A program made the position numbers and the translations under genes. A DNA stretch of 64,000 nt. It comes from Aliiroseovarius zhejiangensis. GTDB lineage: Bacteria; Pseudomonadota; Alphaproteobacteria; Rhodobacterales; Rhodobacteraceae. Numbering within the stretch: the first letter of the stretch is position 1; the number at the start of each line of letters is the position of its first letter. The stretch spans positions 120,739-184,738 of the forward strand of contig NZ_BNCH01000006.1 in NCBI RefSeq assembly GCF_014656375.1, written 5' to 3'. Positions 1 through 9,211 of this stretch are shown here, in pieces. Below the pieces are notes generated by a model, which was not told the DNA's origin, did no database searches, and saw only the letters and a list, made by a program, of their open reading frames with translations.

Positions 1-952
1 TGCCAAAGTGGAAATAGGCATTGGGATGGCGACTGACCCGGTTGGTCGAGCCATGCGGCGGCGGTGTCTGCGTGGCAAAGGAATACTGCATGAACCGCCA
101 GCGCCATTCATCGGGCAGACGGGCATAGCCCGCAGTGAACCCGAACGAGCCGATTCCCATCATCTTGTTGATCGTCGGCATTTCCTTGCGGCGGATCAGG
201 TGGCGCACTTCGGCCGCGCCATGTTCCAGCGCCTCGGCGGCGTTGTCCACGGCGGATGCGCCCACACCGACCACGGCGACCCGCTTGCCTTTCAGCGTGG
301 CAAAGTCGATCTCGTCGGCACTATGCGCCCAGTATTTGCGGTCCAGACCCTGCACGAAACCGGGAATGTTGGGCTGCCCGGTGCCATCGCGGCCCGTCGC
401 AAAGACCAGCTTGCGGCACAGGATTGATTTCTCGCCCGCCCCCGACAGATGCAGGCGCAGCAGGTCGCCCTCTGGCTCGACCAAATCGACGGACACGCCG
501 TTTTCGGTCGGGATGTCAAAGACCCGGCGATACCATTTCAGATAGTCCATCCACATCGGACGCGGGATCTTGTCCAGCGCGTCCCATTCCTTGGTGCCGA
601 ACTGTGCGCGATACCACGCCTGAAAACTCAGCGCCCCATGCCCAAAGGCCGGACCCGTCAGTTCCTTGGGCGAGCGCAGCGTCTCCATCCGTGCATAGGT
701 CAGCCACGGCCCTTCCAGCCCCTCGGGGCTGCGATCCAGCACCCGCATGTTGTGAATGCCGCCGGTCTTCAACGCCAGCCACGCCACCATGCCGCACATG
801 CCACCACCGATGATCACCACATCGCTGACACCGTCACGGGCAGGGACCCAATCCTTGCCCGGCCAGCACAGAAATTTCAGATCCTCGCGTAAGCGCGCCT
901 CCAATACTGGCAGCCCTTGGCCGTCGATCGGGGAAGCGGAATCTGTGGTCAT
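1..952 (-). CDS. Flavin-containing monooxygenase-like NAD(P)/FAD oxidoreductase (3' part outside window)
   Basis: The 317 visible residues carry an N-terminal FAD-binding motif (IIGGGMCG, about residues 47-54), an ATG-type motif (FATGRDG, about 184-190) and a second Rossmann motif (VAVVGVGASAVD, about 225-236). This is the layout of flavoprotein monooxygenases that bind both FAD and NAD(P)H. The start is the ATG at 952, and the gene runs off the left edge, so its C-terminus is missing. It lies 74 bp downstream of the class V aminotransferase gene on the same strand and is probably co-transcribed. The substrate cannot be read from the sequence; pairing with a PLP enzyme suggests oxidation of an amino compound, which is only inference. 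Confidence 0.85.
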   Translation of the reverse strand, partial: MTTDSASPIDGQGLPVLEARLREDLKFLCWPGKDWVPARDGVSDVVIIGGGMCGMVAWLALKTGGIHNMRVLDRSPEGLEGPWLTYARMETLRSPKELTGPAFGHGALSFQAWYRAQFGTKEWDALDKIPRPMWMDYLKWYRRVFDIPTENGVSVDLVEPEGDLLRLHLSGAGEKSILCRKLVFATGRDGTGQPNIPGFVQGLDRKYWAHSADEIDFATLKGKRVAVVGVGASAVDNAAEALEHGAAEVRHLIRRKEMPTINKMMGIGSFGFTAGYARLPDEWRWRFMQYSFATQTPPPHGSTNRVSRHPNAYFHFG

Positions 953-1026
953 GTCATCTGTCCTTTATGGTCATCTTCAGTCACCTTCGGTCCTGTCCGC
1001 ACAGATGCGGATCAGCCGGTGATGTG

Positions 1027-2487
1027 TCACGAGGCAAGCGTATCCTTGGGCAAGGCCTGGGCTTTGAAACGGGCGGTACTCGTATCGACGCAATAGCGTC
1101 CTGCATGATCTTGAGCGATCCGCGCCAGATCGTCCACCGCCTGAATGACGAAATCTGCCTTTTCGTCCGTCATCAGGGCAGAAAGATTCAGGCGCACCCA
1201 GCCGGGCTTGGCGGTTTCCTCGCCCCGCTCCAGCGCCGCCATGGTGGCATCGGAATCAGCCTTGCCCAACCCCAGCAAGCGGTGCCCATACGGCCCCGCA
1301 CAGGCACAGCCGCCGCGCGCCTGCACCCCGGTCAGATCGCTGAGCAGCCGGGTGAAAAACTGGTGATGTATCTGCGCGCCCTGCCCGTCCGGCACCCGAA
1401 AGGAAAAGATCGGCAATGCGTCGGCGTCGGGTTTGCCCAGCACCTGAATGCGGTCATTCGCGGCCCAGACCTTCAACGCCCGCGCCCTCAGCGCGGCTTG
1501 CCGCTTGTCCAACCAATCCTGCCCCAACGCCTCTTTCACCAGCATGGCCAAGGCTGCGCGAATATCGCCGGTCACGTTCGGCGTGCCGCCTTCTTCGCGT
1601 GCGGCAAGGCTGTCGGAATAGACATGCCCCCAGGGCGACACAAAACTGACCGTGCCCCCGCCGGGGAGAGTCGGCGTGGCACGGCGGGCGATCGCGTCAC
1701 GGATCACGGCGACGCCGCTGGACCCCGGACCGCCGGGAAACTTGTGGACCGAGAACACGATGGCATCTTTCTGGGCATCGCTGCCCTGTTTCATGTCCAT
1801 CGCGCAATAGGGACCGGCGCAGCCATAATCCCAGATGGCCAGAGCATCGTGCGACCGCAGCATCCGCGTCACCGCGTCCACATCGGTCAGAATGCCGGTC
1901 ACGTTGGACGCCGCCGAGAACGTGCCAACAATCCGCGCCGCCCCCTTGGCCGCCCACAAAGCGCGGGCCAGATCGTTCATGTCGACGCCGCCACCCTGTG
2001 CCTCGGCAACTTCGATCACCTCGGCCCCGGTTTCACGCCACGGCAAGATGTTGGAATGATGCTCGTACGGACCAGTCAGAACCACCACGCGCTGACCCTC
2101 TGCCACCAACGCGGCCAAATCCAGCAGGCCAACGATCCGGTTGATCCCGGCGGTTGACCCGGCCCCGGTGAACACCACGCTCATCCCCTGCCCCGCGCCG
2201 GTCAGGCGGGCGATCTCGGCCCGCGCCGCTTCGCGCAGTTTGGTCATGTATTCGCCGCAAAACGATGCCTGCGTGTGGGTGTTGGCATAATAGGGCAACA
2301 CACGGTCACGAATGAAATCCTCGACCTGCGCCAAAGCCCGCCCGGATGCCACATAGTCGGCATAGACCAGCGGCTTCGGCCCGAACGGCCCGTCAATCTG
2401 CGCATCCTCGCCAATCAGCCCTTTGCGGATCCGGTCGTGAACGTCGGCACCCGTCAGCGCGGCTTTGAAATCATCGAGAGCGGTCAT
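1027..2487 (-). CDS. Class V aminotransferase / cysteine desulfurase-like PLP enzyme
   Basis: A 486-aa fold-type I PLP enzyme. The probable PLP lysine is in FSVHKFPGGPGSSG, preceded by the aspartate of IWDYGCAGPY. A Cys-containing loop (GGCACAGPYG) in the C-terminal half recalls SufS-like proteins, but the length and divergence argue against a housekeeping desulfurase. I chose the ATG at 2487 because GGAGATAAC stands just upstream; an in-frame extension to 2517 lacks such a site. It is divergent from the Lrp-type regulator at 2590 and upstream of the flavin monooxygenase, so amino-acid-responsive control is likely. Exact substrate unknown. Confidence 0.85.
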   Translation of the reverse strand: MTALDDFKAALTGADVHDRIRKGLIGEDAQIDGPFGPKPLVYADYVASGRALAQVEDFIRDRVLPYYANTHTQASFCGEYMTKLREAARAEIARLTGAGQGMSVVFTGAGSTAGINRIVGLLDLAALVAEGQRVVVLTGPYEHHSNILPWRETGAEVIEVAEAQGGGVDMNDLARALWAAKGAARIVGTFSAASNVTGILTDVDAVTRMLRSHDALAIWDYGCAGPYCAMDMKQGSDAQKDAIVFSVHKFPGGPGSSGVAVIRDAIARRATPTLPGGGTVSFVSPWGHVYSDSLAAREEGGTPNVTGDIRAALAMLVKEALGQDWLDKRQAALRARALKVWAANDRIQVLGKPDADALPIFSFRVPDGQGAQIHHQFFTRLLSDLTGVQARGGCACAGPYGHRLLGLGKADSDATMAALERGEETAKPGWVRLNLSALMTDEKADFVIQAVDDLARIAQDHAGRYCVDTSTARFKAQALPKDTLAS

Positions 2488-2529
2488 GTTATCTCCACGG
2501 TTTACACCAACCATCATGACGCAATATTC

Positions 2530-2553
2530 GCAAAAATCTTCACAGTTTTTCGC
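2530..2553. promoter_or_regulatory. Imperfect dyad in the divergent aminotransferase/Lrp promoter region
   Basis: Within the A+T-rich 102-bp gap between the two divergent genes, GCAAAAATCT and AGTTTTTCGC face each other across four bases, with two mismatched pairs. Lrp/AsnC regulators commonly bind A/T-rich imperfect dyads near their own promoters, so this is a plausible operator for the neighbouring regulator. Binding itself is inference. Confidence 0.4.
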
Positions 2554-2589
2554 CGTTGTAATTAGATTTTTGGGTCATATAATCGGTAT

Positions 2590-3054
2590 ATGCCTGATAA
2601 ATTCGATCATTTTGATTATCGCATCCTTGAAGAGCTGCAACGCGACGCCGCACAATCGCAACGTGCGCTGGCGGAAAAGGTTGGCTTGTCGCAGAACGCC
2701 TGCTGGCGGCGTCTGAAAACGCTCGAGGCGAAGGGCGCGATCCGCAACCGCACCGTGGTGATCGACCGCGAAAAACTGGGCGGCGGTTTCGTCGTGTTTT
2801 CGCTGATCAAGACGCGGCACCATTCCGCCGAATGGCTGCGGCAGTTCCGCAACCACGTCTCGGCGATCCCCGAGGTGATCGACTTCTTCCGCATCGGTGG
2901 CGAATACGATTACCTGTTGAAAATCGTCGTCGGCAACATGGCCGATTATGATGATGTCTATAAGCGCCTGATCGGCAATATCGAGCTTGAGACCGTTACA
3001 TCCTATTTCGCGATGGAGGCGATCGAGGAACAGCGGCCCATTCCGCTTAGGTAA
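2590..3054 (+). CDS. Lrp/AsnC family transcriptional regulator
   Basis: At 154 aa this has the usual family length. The N-terminal winged helix-turn-helix (DYRILEELQRDAAQSQRALAE, then VGLSQNACWRRLKTLEAKG) is followed by a RAM/effector domain from about residue 65, including the typical FFRIGGEYDYLLKIVV segment. It is divergently transcribed from the aminotransferase-monooxygenase pair and most likely controls it in response to an amino acid. Start ATG at 2590. Confidence 0.92.
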   Translation: MPDKFDHFDYRILEELQRDAAQSQRALAEKVGLSQNACWRRLKTLEAKGAIRNRTVVIDREKLGGGFVVFSLIKTRHHSAEWLRQFRNHVSAIPEVIDFFRIGGEYDYLLKIVVGNMADYDDVYKRLIGNIELETVTSYFAMEAIEEQRPIPLR

Positions 3055-3104
3055 GGCTCAACCGATCTTCTCGCAATATTGAACAACGCAAGGGTGGACC
3101 CTGA

Positions 3105-3176
3105 CCGCGGGTGGGGGTGAAGCCCCCGCCCATGGGGGCGGTCGGGGGCTGCCCGGCATGGCCGGGCGGGGAACAT
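3105..3176. terminator. G+C-rich stem-loops between convergent lrp and tdh
   Basis: The gap between the Lrp gene and tdh holds nested G+C-rich palindromes, the cleanest being GCCCGGC-ATG-GCCGGGC, next to a CCCGCCC/GGGGCGG pair. No T-run follows, so a bidirectional terminator is likely but not certain; it could instead be a repeated palindromic unit. Confidence 0.35.
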
Positions 3177-3184
3177 CACAGACC

Positions 3185-4231
3185 CTATCGCCAGTTCAGA
3201 ACCACCTTGCCCGACTGGCCGGATTTCATCGCGGCAAAGCCCTCTTTGAAGTCATCCACATGCATGCGATGGGTGATCACCCGGCTGACATCCAGCCCGT
3301 TTTGCAGCATCGCGATCATCTTGTACCAGGTCTCGAACATCTCGCGGCCGTAGACGCCTTTGATGGTGATTGCCTTGAACACGATGCGCGACCAGTCGAC
3401 CGGGGACTTGCCGGGCGGAATGCCCAACAGCGCGATCTTGCCGCCCATGATCAGGCTTTCCACCATCTGATCCAGCGCCTGCTGATTGCCTGACATTTCC
3501 AGCCCCACATCGAAGCCCTGCTTCATGCCCAGCTCGTGGATCACGTCCCGCAGATCCTCCTTGGTCACATCCACCGTGCGGATGTTGGGGCAGACATGCT
3601 GCGCCAGCGTCAAACGATCCGGGTTGATGTCGGTGATCACCACATGCCGCGCACCGGCATGTCGCGCGACCGCCGCGGCCATGATGCCAATCGGCCCGGC
3701 CCCGGTGATCAACACATCCTCGCCCAGCAAATCAAAACTCAGCGCCGTGTGCACCGCATTGCCCAACGGATCGAGGATCGCGCCGATCTCGTCCGGTATA
3801 TCATCGGGCAGCGGCACCACGTTGAACGCAGGCAGCCGCAGATATTCCGCAAACGCCCCCTGCACATTCACGCCGATGCCCCGCGTGCCGGGGTCCAGAT
3901 GGAACTTGCCCGACCGGCTTTGGCGGCTTTCCGTGCCGACCACGTGCCCCTCGCCCGAACACCGTTGCCCGATTTCAAGCCCGGTGACATTGCGGCCAAG
4001 CTCGACGATCTCGCCCGCAAACTCGTGCCCGGTGATCATCGGCACCGGAACGGTGGCCTCGGCCCACTCATCCCAGTTCCAGATATGGATGTCGGTGCCG
4101 CAAATGCCGGTGGCGTTGATGCGGATCAACACCTCATCGGGGCCAATCTCGGGCACCGGCGCCTGCACCATCCACAGCCCTTCTTCGGGCTTGGACTTCT
4201 CCAGCGCCTTCATCGTGTTGGGCAAGCTCAT
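3185..4231 (-). CDS. tdh: L-threonine 3-dehydrogenase
   Basis: A 348-aa zinc-type medium-chain dehydrogenase that oxidises L-threonine to 2-amino-3-ketobutyrate with NAD+. The catalytic zinc ligands are present (Cys44 in GICGTD, His69-Glu70 in GHEF), as is the NAD-binding GAGPIG. The structural-zinc lobe is altered: where the E. coli enzyme has four cysteines, this protein reads [17 protein letters not shown], putting Gly99, Ser102, Ser105 and Asp113 at those positions. The rest of the sequence follows E. coli Tdh closely. The start at 4231 overlaps the kbl stop by 4 nt and follows a GGGAG in the kbl tail; MKALEK 18 nt downstream is an alternative. Confidence 0.95.
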   Translation of the reverse strand: MSLPNTMKALEKSKPEEGLWMVQAPVPEIGPDEVLIRINATGICGTDIHIWNWDEWAEATVPVPMITGHEFAGEIVELGRNVTGLEIGQRCSGEGHVVGTESRQSRSGKFHLDPGTRGIGVNVQGAFAEYLRLPAFNVVPLPDDIPDEIGAILDPLGNAVHTALSFDLLGEDVLITGAGPIGIMAAAVARHAGARHVVITDINPDRLTLAQHVCPNIRTVDVTKEDLRDVIHELGMKQGFDVGLEMSGNQQALDQMVESLIMGGKIALLGIPPGKSPVDWSRIVFKAITIKGVYGREMFETWYKMIAMLQNGLDVSRVITHRMHVDDFKEGFAAMKSGQSGKVVLNWR

Positions 4232-5415
4232 TTGATCACTCCCAGTTCGCGACCCACTTTGCCGAACGCAGCCAACGCGCGGTCAAGCTGTTCGGTGGTC
4301 AGGGCAGCGCTCATCTGGGTGCGGATCCGCGCCTTGCCATGCGGCACCACCGGGAAAAAGAAGCCGGAGACATAGACGCCTTCGTCAAACAACCCGGCCG
4401 CCATTTTCTGCGCCAGCGGGGCCTCTCCCAGCATCACGGGGATGATCGGATGCTCACCCTCTAACAGGTCAAAGCCAAGCTTGCTCAGCCCCGCGCGCCA
4501 ATAGCGCGCATTCTCAAACAGCCTGGCGCGCAGGTCGGTGCCCTCTTCCACCAGCCGGATCGCCTCCAACCCCGCTGCGACAATCGATGGCGGCAAGGCG
4601 TTAGAAAACAGGTAAGGCCGCGCCCGCTGGCGAAGCAGGTCAATCACCGGCTGTGGCCCGGCGATATAGCCGCCAAGTGCCCCGCCCAAAGCCTTGCCCA
4701 ACGTGCCGGTCAGAATGTCCACATCGACCCCGAAATGATCCGGTGTCCCCGCCCCGCGCGGCCCCATGAAGCCGGTGGCATGGCAATCATCCACCATCAC
4801 CACAGCATCATATTCCCGCGCCAACCGCGTGATTTCCGGCAGGTTGGCAAGATACCCATCCATCGAAAAGACGCCATCAGTGGCGATCATCACATGCCGC
4901 GCCCCGCCCGCGCGCGCCTCTTTCAGCTTCGCCTCAAGATCACCCATGTCGTTGTTCGCGTATCGGAAACGCCGCGCCTTGCACAGCCGTATCCCGTCGA
5001 TGATCGAGGCATGATTCAGCGCGTCCGAGACAATCGCATCCTCTGGCCCCAGCAGCGGTTCAAACAACCCGCCATTCGCATCGAAACACGCCGCAAACAG
5101 GATCGAATCGTCCTTGCCCAGAAACGCCGCCAGCTTCTGTTCCAGCTCGCGGTGCAAATCCTGCGTGCCACAGATGAACCGGACCGAGGCCATGCCGAAC
5201 CCCTTGTCCTTCATCACGTCACAGGCGGCGCGGATCAGGTCGGGATGGTCCGCCAGCCCCAGATAGTTGTTGGCGCAGAGGTTGATCACCTCGCGATCCC
5301 CCACCGAAATCTCGGCCCCTTGCGGCGAGGTGATCAGGCGTTCACGCTTCATCAACCCGTCGGCCTCGATCCCCGCCAGCGTGTCGTTCAGATCTGCAAT
5401 GAAACGGTCGGACAT
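4228..5415 (-). CDS. kbl: 2-amino-3-ketobutyrate CoA ligase (glycine C-acetyltransferase)
   Basis: A 395-aa PLP enzyme of the alpha-oxoamine synthase family that cleaves 2-amino-3-ketobutyrate with CoA to glycine and acetyl-CoA. The PLP lysine lies in [17 protein letters not shown] near residue 240, with the conserved [10 protein letters not shown] upstream and [10 protein letters not shown] near the N-terminus. It overlaps tdh by 4 nt and the two enzymes make up the Tdh-Kbl threonine degradation route. A short perfect palindrome lies 18 nt upstream of the start. Confidence 0.96.
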   Translation of the reverse strand: MSDRFIADLNDTLAGIEADGLMKRERLITSPQGAEISVGDREVINLCANNYLGLADHPDLIRAACDVMKDKGFGMASVRFICGTQDLHRELEQKLAAFLGKDDSILFAACFDANGGLFEPLLGPEDAIVSDALNHASIIDGIRLCKARRFRYANNDMGDLEAKLKEARAGGARHVMIATDGVFSMDGYLANLPEITRLAREYDAVVMVDDCHATGFMGPRGAGTPDHFGVDVDILTGTLGKALGGALGGYIAGPQPVIDLLRQRARPYLFSNALPPSIVAAGLEAIRLVEEGTDLRARLFENARYWRAGLSKLGFDLLEGEHPIIPVMLGEAPLAQKMAAGLFDEGVYVSGFFFPVVPHGKARIRTQMSAALTTEQLDRALAAFGKVGRELGVIK

Positions 5416-5433
5416 TGGATGCTCCTGTCATGT

Positions 5434-5448
5434 GCCTGTCGGACAGGC
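5434..5448. promoter_or_regulatory. Short perfect palindrome upstream of kbl-tdh
   Basis: GCCTGTC-G-GACAGGC is a perfect 7-bp inverted repeat 19 bp before the kbl start, preceded by a further CCTGTC. It could be an operator for the kbl-tdh operon or a leader hairpin. No regulator gene adjoins it. Confidence 0.3.
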
Positions 5449-5514
5449 GGTGTCGAGACTTCCGAAGGTAAGCCCGACGCGACCGGCCTGCCAGCGGAAA
5501 ATTCCGGCCACTGG

Positions 5515-6129
5515 TCAGGTCAGGCGCAGCCCCTCACCGCCGATCCCCGCATCCGCCAATTGCTCGCGATCCGGCAGGTCGCGCAGGCTTTCCAGCCCGA
5601 AGGCCACCAGAAACTGATCCGTGGTGACGAAAGTATAGGGGGCACCGCGTCGGGGCGCGCGCGGGCCGGTGGCAATCAGGGTGCGGTCATGCAGACGCCC
5701 GATCAGGTCGCGGCTGATCTCTTTGCCGAAGATGTCCTTCAACCCGTCGCGGGTGACAGGTTGATGATAGGCGATGGCGGCCAGAACCGCGATGTCGAAC
5801 GGGTTCAGGTCCAGAAGCTGATCGCCGACATCTGCTGCCGCCCGGATTGCCGGCGCATAGGCGGCGCGGGTGCGCAGCATCCAGCCATCGCCAAGTCTTG
5901 CGACCTCGAACGCCCGCCCGGCCAGATCGGCGGACAGATCCTCCACCAGCAGGTCGACCGACACGCCCTCGCCCACGATCCGGGCCAGATCCTCGCGCGC
6001 GACGGGGGTGCGGCTGGCGAACAACACCGCCTCGACCCGGCGGATCCATTCCCGCCACCGCAGGTCAGGCGGCAGGTCGGACAGTTCGCGGTCCAGGTCG
6101 GGTGTGGGGGGATGCTCGGCCTTGCCCAT
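5515..6129 (-). CDS. scpB: Segregation and condensation protein B (SMC-ScpAB subunit)
   Basis: This 204-aa protein has the two winged-helix domains of ScpB: an N-terminal one (WIRRVEAVLFASRTPVARED) and a second around FDIAVLAAIAYHQPVTRDGL. ScpB dimerises and binds ScpA in the SMC condensin complex for chromosome compaction. I took the ATG at 6129 (MGKAEH), because the longer upstream reading frame overlaps the DUF1403 gene in full. Two bases separate the two genes, so they are co-transcribed. scpA is not beside it; an scpB paired with DUF1403 rather than scpA may be an accessory paralogue. Confidence 0.88.
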   Translation of the reverse strand: MGKAEHPPTPDLDRELSDLPPDLRWREWIRRVEAVLFASRTPVAREDLARIVGEGVSVDLLVEDLSADLAGRAFEVARLGDGWMLRTRAAYAPAIRAAADVGDQLLDLNPFDIAVLAAIAYHQPVTRDGLKDIFGKEISRDLIGRLHDRTLIATGPRAPRRGAPYTFVTTDQFLVAFGLESLRDLPDREQLADAGIGGEGLRLT

Positions 6130-6131
6130 GG

Positions 6132-7022
6132 CTAAACCCCGTAAATCCGGAAGGTATCGCGCCCCGTCAGCTCGCGCACCCCGCCCAGATCGACCAGCCG
6201 GTCGCAAAGCCGCCGCGCCGCGCGGTCCGACATGAGCGGTTTCAGCGCCGCAGGGGCCAACGCGTCGCGGGTCAGGAACATTTCGACTGCAGCGCCCGCC
6301 CCCTTGGCGCGCAACTTCGGGGCAATCTCTGCCAGCCGGTCGGCGGCGCGGGTCAGGTCCGCCATCAACGGCAAGGTGGTAATGGTCGCCCGGATCAGGG
6401 CGGCGTGGCAGGCTTCGGTCAGCTCTTCCCCCCGTAGGCGCAGGGCGCGCGGTTTGATCCCTGTCGCCAGCAAAGGCACAGGATGGGTCCACCCCATGCC
6501 ACGCGCCAACGCCGCATCGGCCAGGATCAGCGCCGTCGCCTCCTGCCCCGGATGATCGGCAAGCACCGCGTCCAGCACCGCCGCCGCCCGCCGCACAGGC
6601 CCCCCCTGCGCCGCCGCCAGCCAGACCGGCAAATGCGACGCAAGCGCCTCCGGCACGGCCCGGCGCAGCGCGGGAACCGAAACAGGCCGCGCCACGGCCC
6701 GTTGCCATTGCTGAAAGATCAGCCCCGCCGGCCCCGGATGATCGCCCGGACGCAGCAGAACCACCGCATCGCGCAGCTCGGCCCGTCGCTCCGGTCGTCC
6801 GGTCAGGACCACGCAGGCTTCGGCAGCGGTCAGGGCAAGGCGCGCGCGCACAAGCTGAAGCGGCACATCGTCCTGTGACATCGCAACATGAAGATGCGCC
6901 AACGCCGCACCGGAAGAAAACACCAGGTCTTCATCCGTCGCGTGACGCCCCGCCACCGCCCAGGACGGCAGCGCCGAAAAGGTGTCGACCGAAAGATCAC
7001 GTGGGGGCCTTGCGTGTGTCAT
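6132..7022 (-). CDS. DUF1403 family protein
   Basis: A 296-aa protein rich in Ala and Leu with no signal peptide. Segments such as SGAALAHLHVAMSQDDVPLQ and the C-terminal RDTFRIYGV match what I recall of DUF1403, a family often beside scpB in alphaproteobacteria. Function unknown; coupling to scpB suggests a role with SMC-type chromosome or plasmid maintenance. The assignment is from memory of the family and context. Confidence 0.75.
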   Translation of the reverse strand: MTHARPPRDLSVDTFSALPSWAVAGRHATDEDLVFSSGAALAHLHVAMSQDDVPLQLVRARLALTAAEACVVLTGRPERRAELRDAVVLLRPGDHPGPAGLIFQQWQRAVARPVSVPALRRAVPEALASHLPVWLAAAQGGPVRRAAAVLDAVLADHPGQEATALILADAALARGMGWTHPVPLLATGIKPRALRLRGEELTEACHAALIRATITTLPLMADLTRAADRLAEIAPKLRAKGAGAAVEMFLTRDALAPAALKPLMSDRAARRLCDRLVDLGGVRELTGRDTFRIYGV

Positions 7023-7102
7023 GCGCGGATACTACGCATGGGCGGCGGTTTTATCCAGCGGCTTCCATTGAAACCGCCGCCGGGCCGCAAAGTCAGTCGG
7101 CC

Positions 7103-8653
7103 TCAGAACAGCCGGTCCGGCAACCAGGTCGCCAGCACCGGCAACAGCCAGATCAAGGCGATCCCCACAATCTGAAGGCCGATGAACGGCAACACACCGG
7201 CATAGATCTGCCCGGTCGTCACCTCTTTCGGGGCCGCCCCGCGCAGATAGAACAGCGAAAACCCGAAGGGCGGCGTCAGGAACGAGGTCTGCAGGTTCAC
7301 CGCAATCAACACGCCCAGCCAGATCGGGTCATGGCCCAACAGGATCAGCGTCGGCGTCACCAGAGGCAGCACGATCACCGAGATTTCGACGAAATCCAGA
7401 AAGAACCCCAGAATGAAGATCACGACCATGCAAAAGACCAGCGCGCCATTGGCCCCGCCCGGCATTTCCGACAGGATGCCCGCGACGCGCTCTTCCCCGC
7501 CCAAGCCGATGAACACAAGGCTGAAGAATCCAGCCGCGATGATCGTCGCAAAGATCATCGAGGTCATGGTCATGGTGGATTTCACCGCCTCCTGCACGAC
7601 CCTTTTTTTCAGCGCGGCGCGCAAGGCCAGAAGCACCGACACCCCGCCCACGACCGCCAAAGCGGCATAAAAAATACCAAGCACATACGCGCCCGAGGTC
7701 AGATCGCTGCGCTGAAACCGCACCGGAAACGCGCCTGCCAGGATACCCAGTGCAATCAGGGCCACCGTGCCCAGCAGGATCATGCGCGGCGCGATGCCAA
7801 TACGATAGCCGGTCATCAACAGCGCCCCGACGGCGCCCACCGATGCGGCTTCGGTCGGGGTGGCAATGCCGCCCAGAATGGCCCCCAGCACGGCCACGAT
7901 CAGAAGGACGGGCGGTATCACCGCGCCTACAACCTCGCGCCAGTCAGGCTTGGCCAGATCCAGGGGGGCGGGCGGCATATCCTGCGGGCGCAACCAGCCG
8001 CGCGCCACGATATAGATCAGATACAGGCACACCAACACCAGACCGGGGATCACGGCGGCGGCGAAGAACTGGCCGACCGACAGCGCCTCGACCGAGAACT
8101 TGCCTTGCTCATATTGCGCCTGCTGGAACGAGGTGGACATCACGTCGGCCAGAATGATCAGCAGGGTCGAGGGCGGAATGATCTGCCCAAGCGTCCCTGC
8201 TGTGCAGACGATGCCCGACGCCACCCGCGCGTCATATCCGGCGCGCAGCATGGTGGGCAGGGCGATCATGCCCATCGCCACCACGGTTGCCCCGACAATC
8301 CCCGTCGAGGCCGCCAGAAGCGTGCCAACCAGCACAACGGAAATCCCCAAACCCCCGCGCAACTGCCCGAACAGGCGCCCCATCGTGTCCAGAAGCCCCT
8401 CGGCAATGCGGCTTTTCTCAAGCAGCGCGCCCATCAGCACGAACAGCGGAATGGCGATCAGCACCGGGTTGGTCAGAACGCCATACACCCGCTGGCCCAA
8501 CGCGCCCAGCAAGCCGATATCCATCTGCCCCAGCATCCAGCCCAGATAGGCAAAGATCACGGCAACCCCCGCGATGCTGAACGACACCGGGAACCCCAGA
8601 AGGATCGCACCCATCAGGGCGGCAAACATGATCAGGTCGAGATATTCGATCAT
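7103..8653 (-). CDS. TRAP transporter large permease (DctM)
   Basis: A 516-aa integral membrane protein with more than ten hydrophobic segments and the conserved IPLFVLMGALLEKSRIAEG and LGQIIPPSTLLIILADVMS stretches of DctM. It is longer than the usual roughly 430 aa because of an extra hydrophobic stretch around residues 285-355, as in permeases paired with TakP-type binding proteins. It forms the sodium-driven translocation unit. The ATG at 8653 shares one base with the dctQ stop (TGATG), so a fused reading upstream is not needed. Confidence 0.93.
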   Translation of the reverse strand: MIEYLDLIMFAALMGAILLGFPVSFSIAGVAVIFAYLGWMLGQMDIGLLGALGQRVYGVLTNPVLIAIPLFVLMGALLEKSRIAEGLLDTMGRLFGQLRGGLGISVVLVGTLLAASTGIVGATVVAMGMIALPTMLRAGYDARVASGIVCTAGTLGQIIPPSTLLIILADVMSTSFQQAQYEQGKFSVEALSVGQFFAAAVIPGLVLVCLYLIYIVARGWLRPQDMPPAPLDLAKPDWREVVGAVIPPVLLIVAVLGAILGGIATPTEAASVGAVGALLMTGYRIGIAPRMILLGTVALIALGILAGAFPVRFQRSDLTSGAYVLGIFYAALAVVGGVSVLLALRAALKKRVVQEAVKSTMTMTSMIFATIIAAGFFSLVFIGLGGEERVAGILSEMPGGANGALVFCMVVIFILGFFLDFVEISVIVLPLVTPTLILLGHDPIWLGVLIAVNLQTSFLTPPFGFSLFYLRGAAPKEVTTGQIYAGVLPFIGLQIVGIALIWLLPVLATWLPDRLF

Positions 8654-9147
8654 CAGGTCTCTTTCCCGGCCAGAAGGCGGATCAACAGGGCAAGCGATTG
8701 CAGCATCACGAGGACGCAAAAGGCGGGTATCAGCGATTTCAACAGAAACACCGCCTCGATCCCGCCGACGGAAATCGGGCCTTCAAGGATTGCCCATGAA
8801 TTGCGCACCGATGGCCAGGACCAGTAGATCAGCGCGATCATCGACGGCATCAACAAGAACAGGTGGCCGAAAATGTCGATCCGGCGGCGCACCTCCGGGG
8901 TCGCCTTGGCATAGAACACATCGACCCGCACATGCTTGTCGACCAGCAGCGTATAGCCCGCCGCCAGCATGAACAGGGATGCGTGCATGTAAAGCACACT
9001 CTCCTGAACGGCGATCGAGTTCACCCCGAACGCATAGCGCCCGACGACGATGCCGAACTGCACCAGCATCATCGCCAGCGCCAGCCAGCGCACCACATGG
9101 GCCACGCCGATGTTCACCTTGTCCAAGGCGTTCGCCAGTTGCTCCAT
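8653..9147 (-). CDS. TRAP transporter small permease (DctQ)
   Basis: A 164-aa protein with four hydrophobic segments (for example VVRWLALAMMLVQFGIVVGR and MLQSLALLIRLLAG) and the family features QESVLYMHASLFMLAAGYTL and KHVRVDVFYAKA. DctQ is the small membrane subunit that binds DctM. Start taken at MEQLAN (9147). It lies 64 bp downstream of dctP and one base overlaps dctM. Confidence 0.93.
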   Translation of the reverse strand: MEQLANALDKVNIGVAHVVRWLALAMMLVQFGIVVGRYAFGVNSIAVQESVLYMHASLFMLAAGYTLLVDKHVRVDVFYAKATPEVRRRIDIFGHLFLLMPSMIALIYWSWPSVRNSWAILEGPISVGGIEAVFLLKSLIPAFCVLVMLQSLALLIRLLAGKET

Positions 9148-9211
9148 CGTCGGCCCCCGTCGCAAAACTCACGAAGGGCGCAGCCATCGCCGCGCCCTTG
9201 TGCGGAAGGTC

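Noticed and set aside
967..2157. 396-aa rightward open frame
   Set aside because: Fully antisense to the class V aminotransferase, with no recognisable motif.
5416..5514. Glycine riboswitch before kbl
   Set aside because: Only one short hairpin is present; no tandem aptamer-like structure is visible.
6875..8827. 650-aa rightward open frame
   Set aside because: It is antisense to the TRAP permease and DUF1403 genes, has extreme Gln/His/Arg content and no domain; a shadow of high G+C coding sequence.
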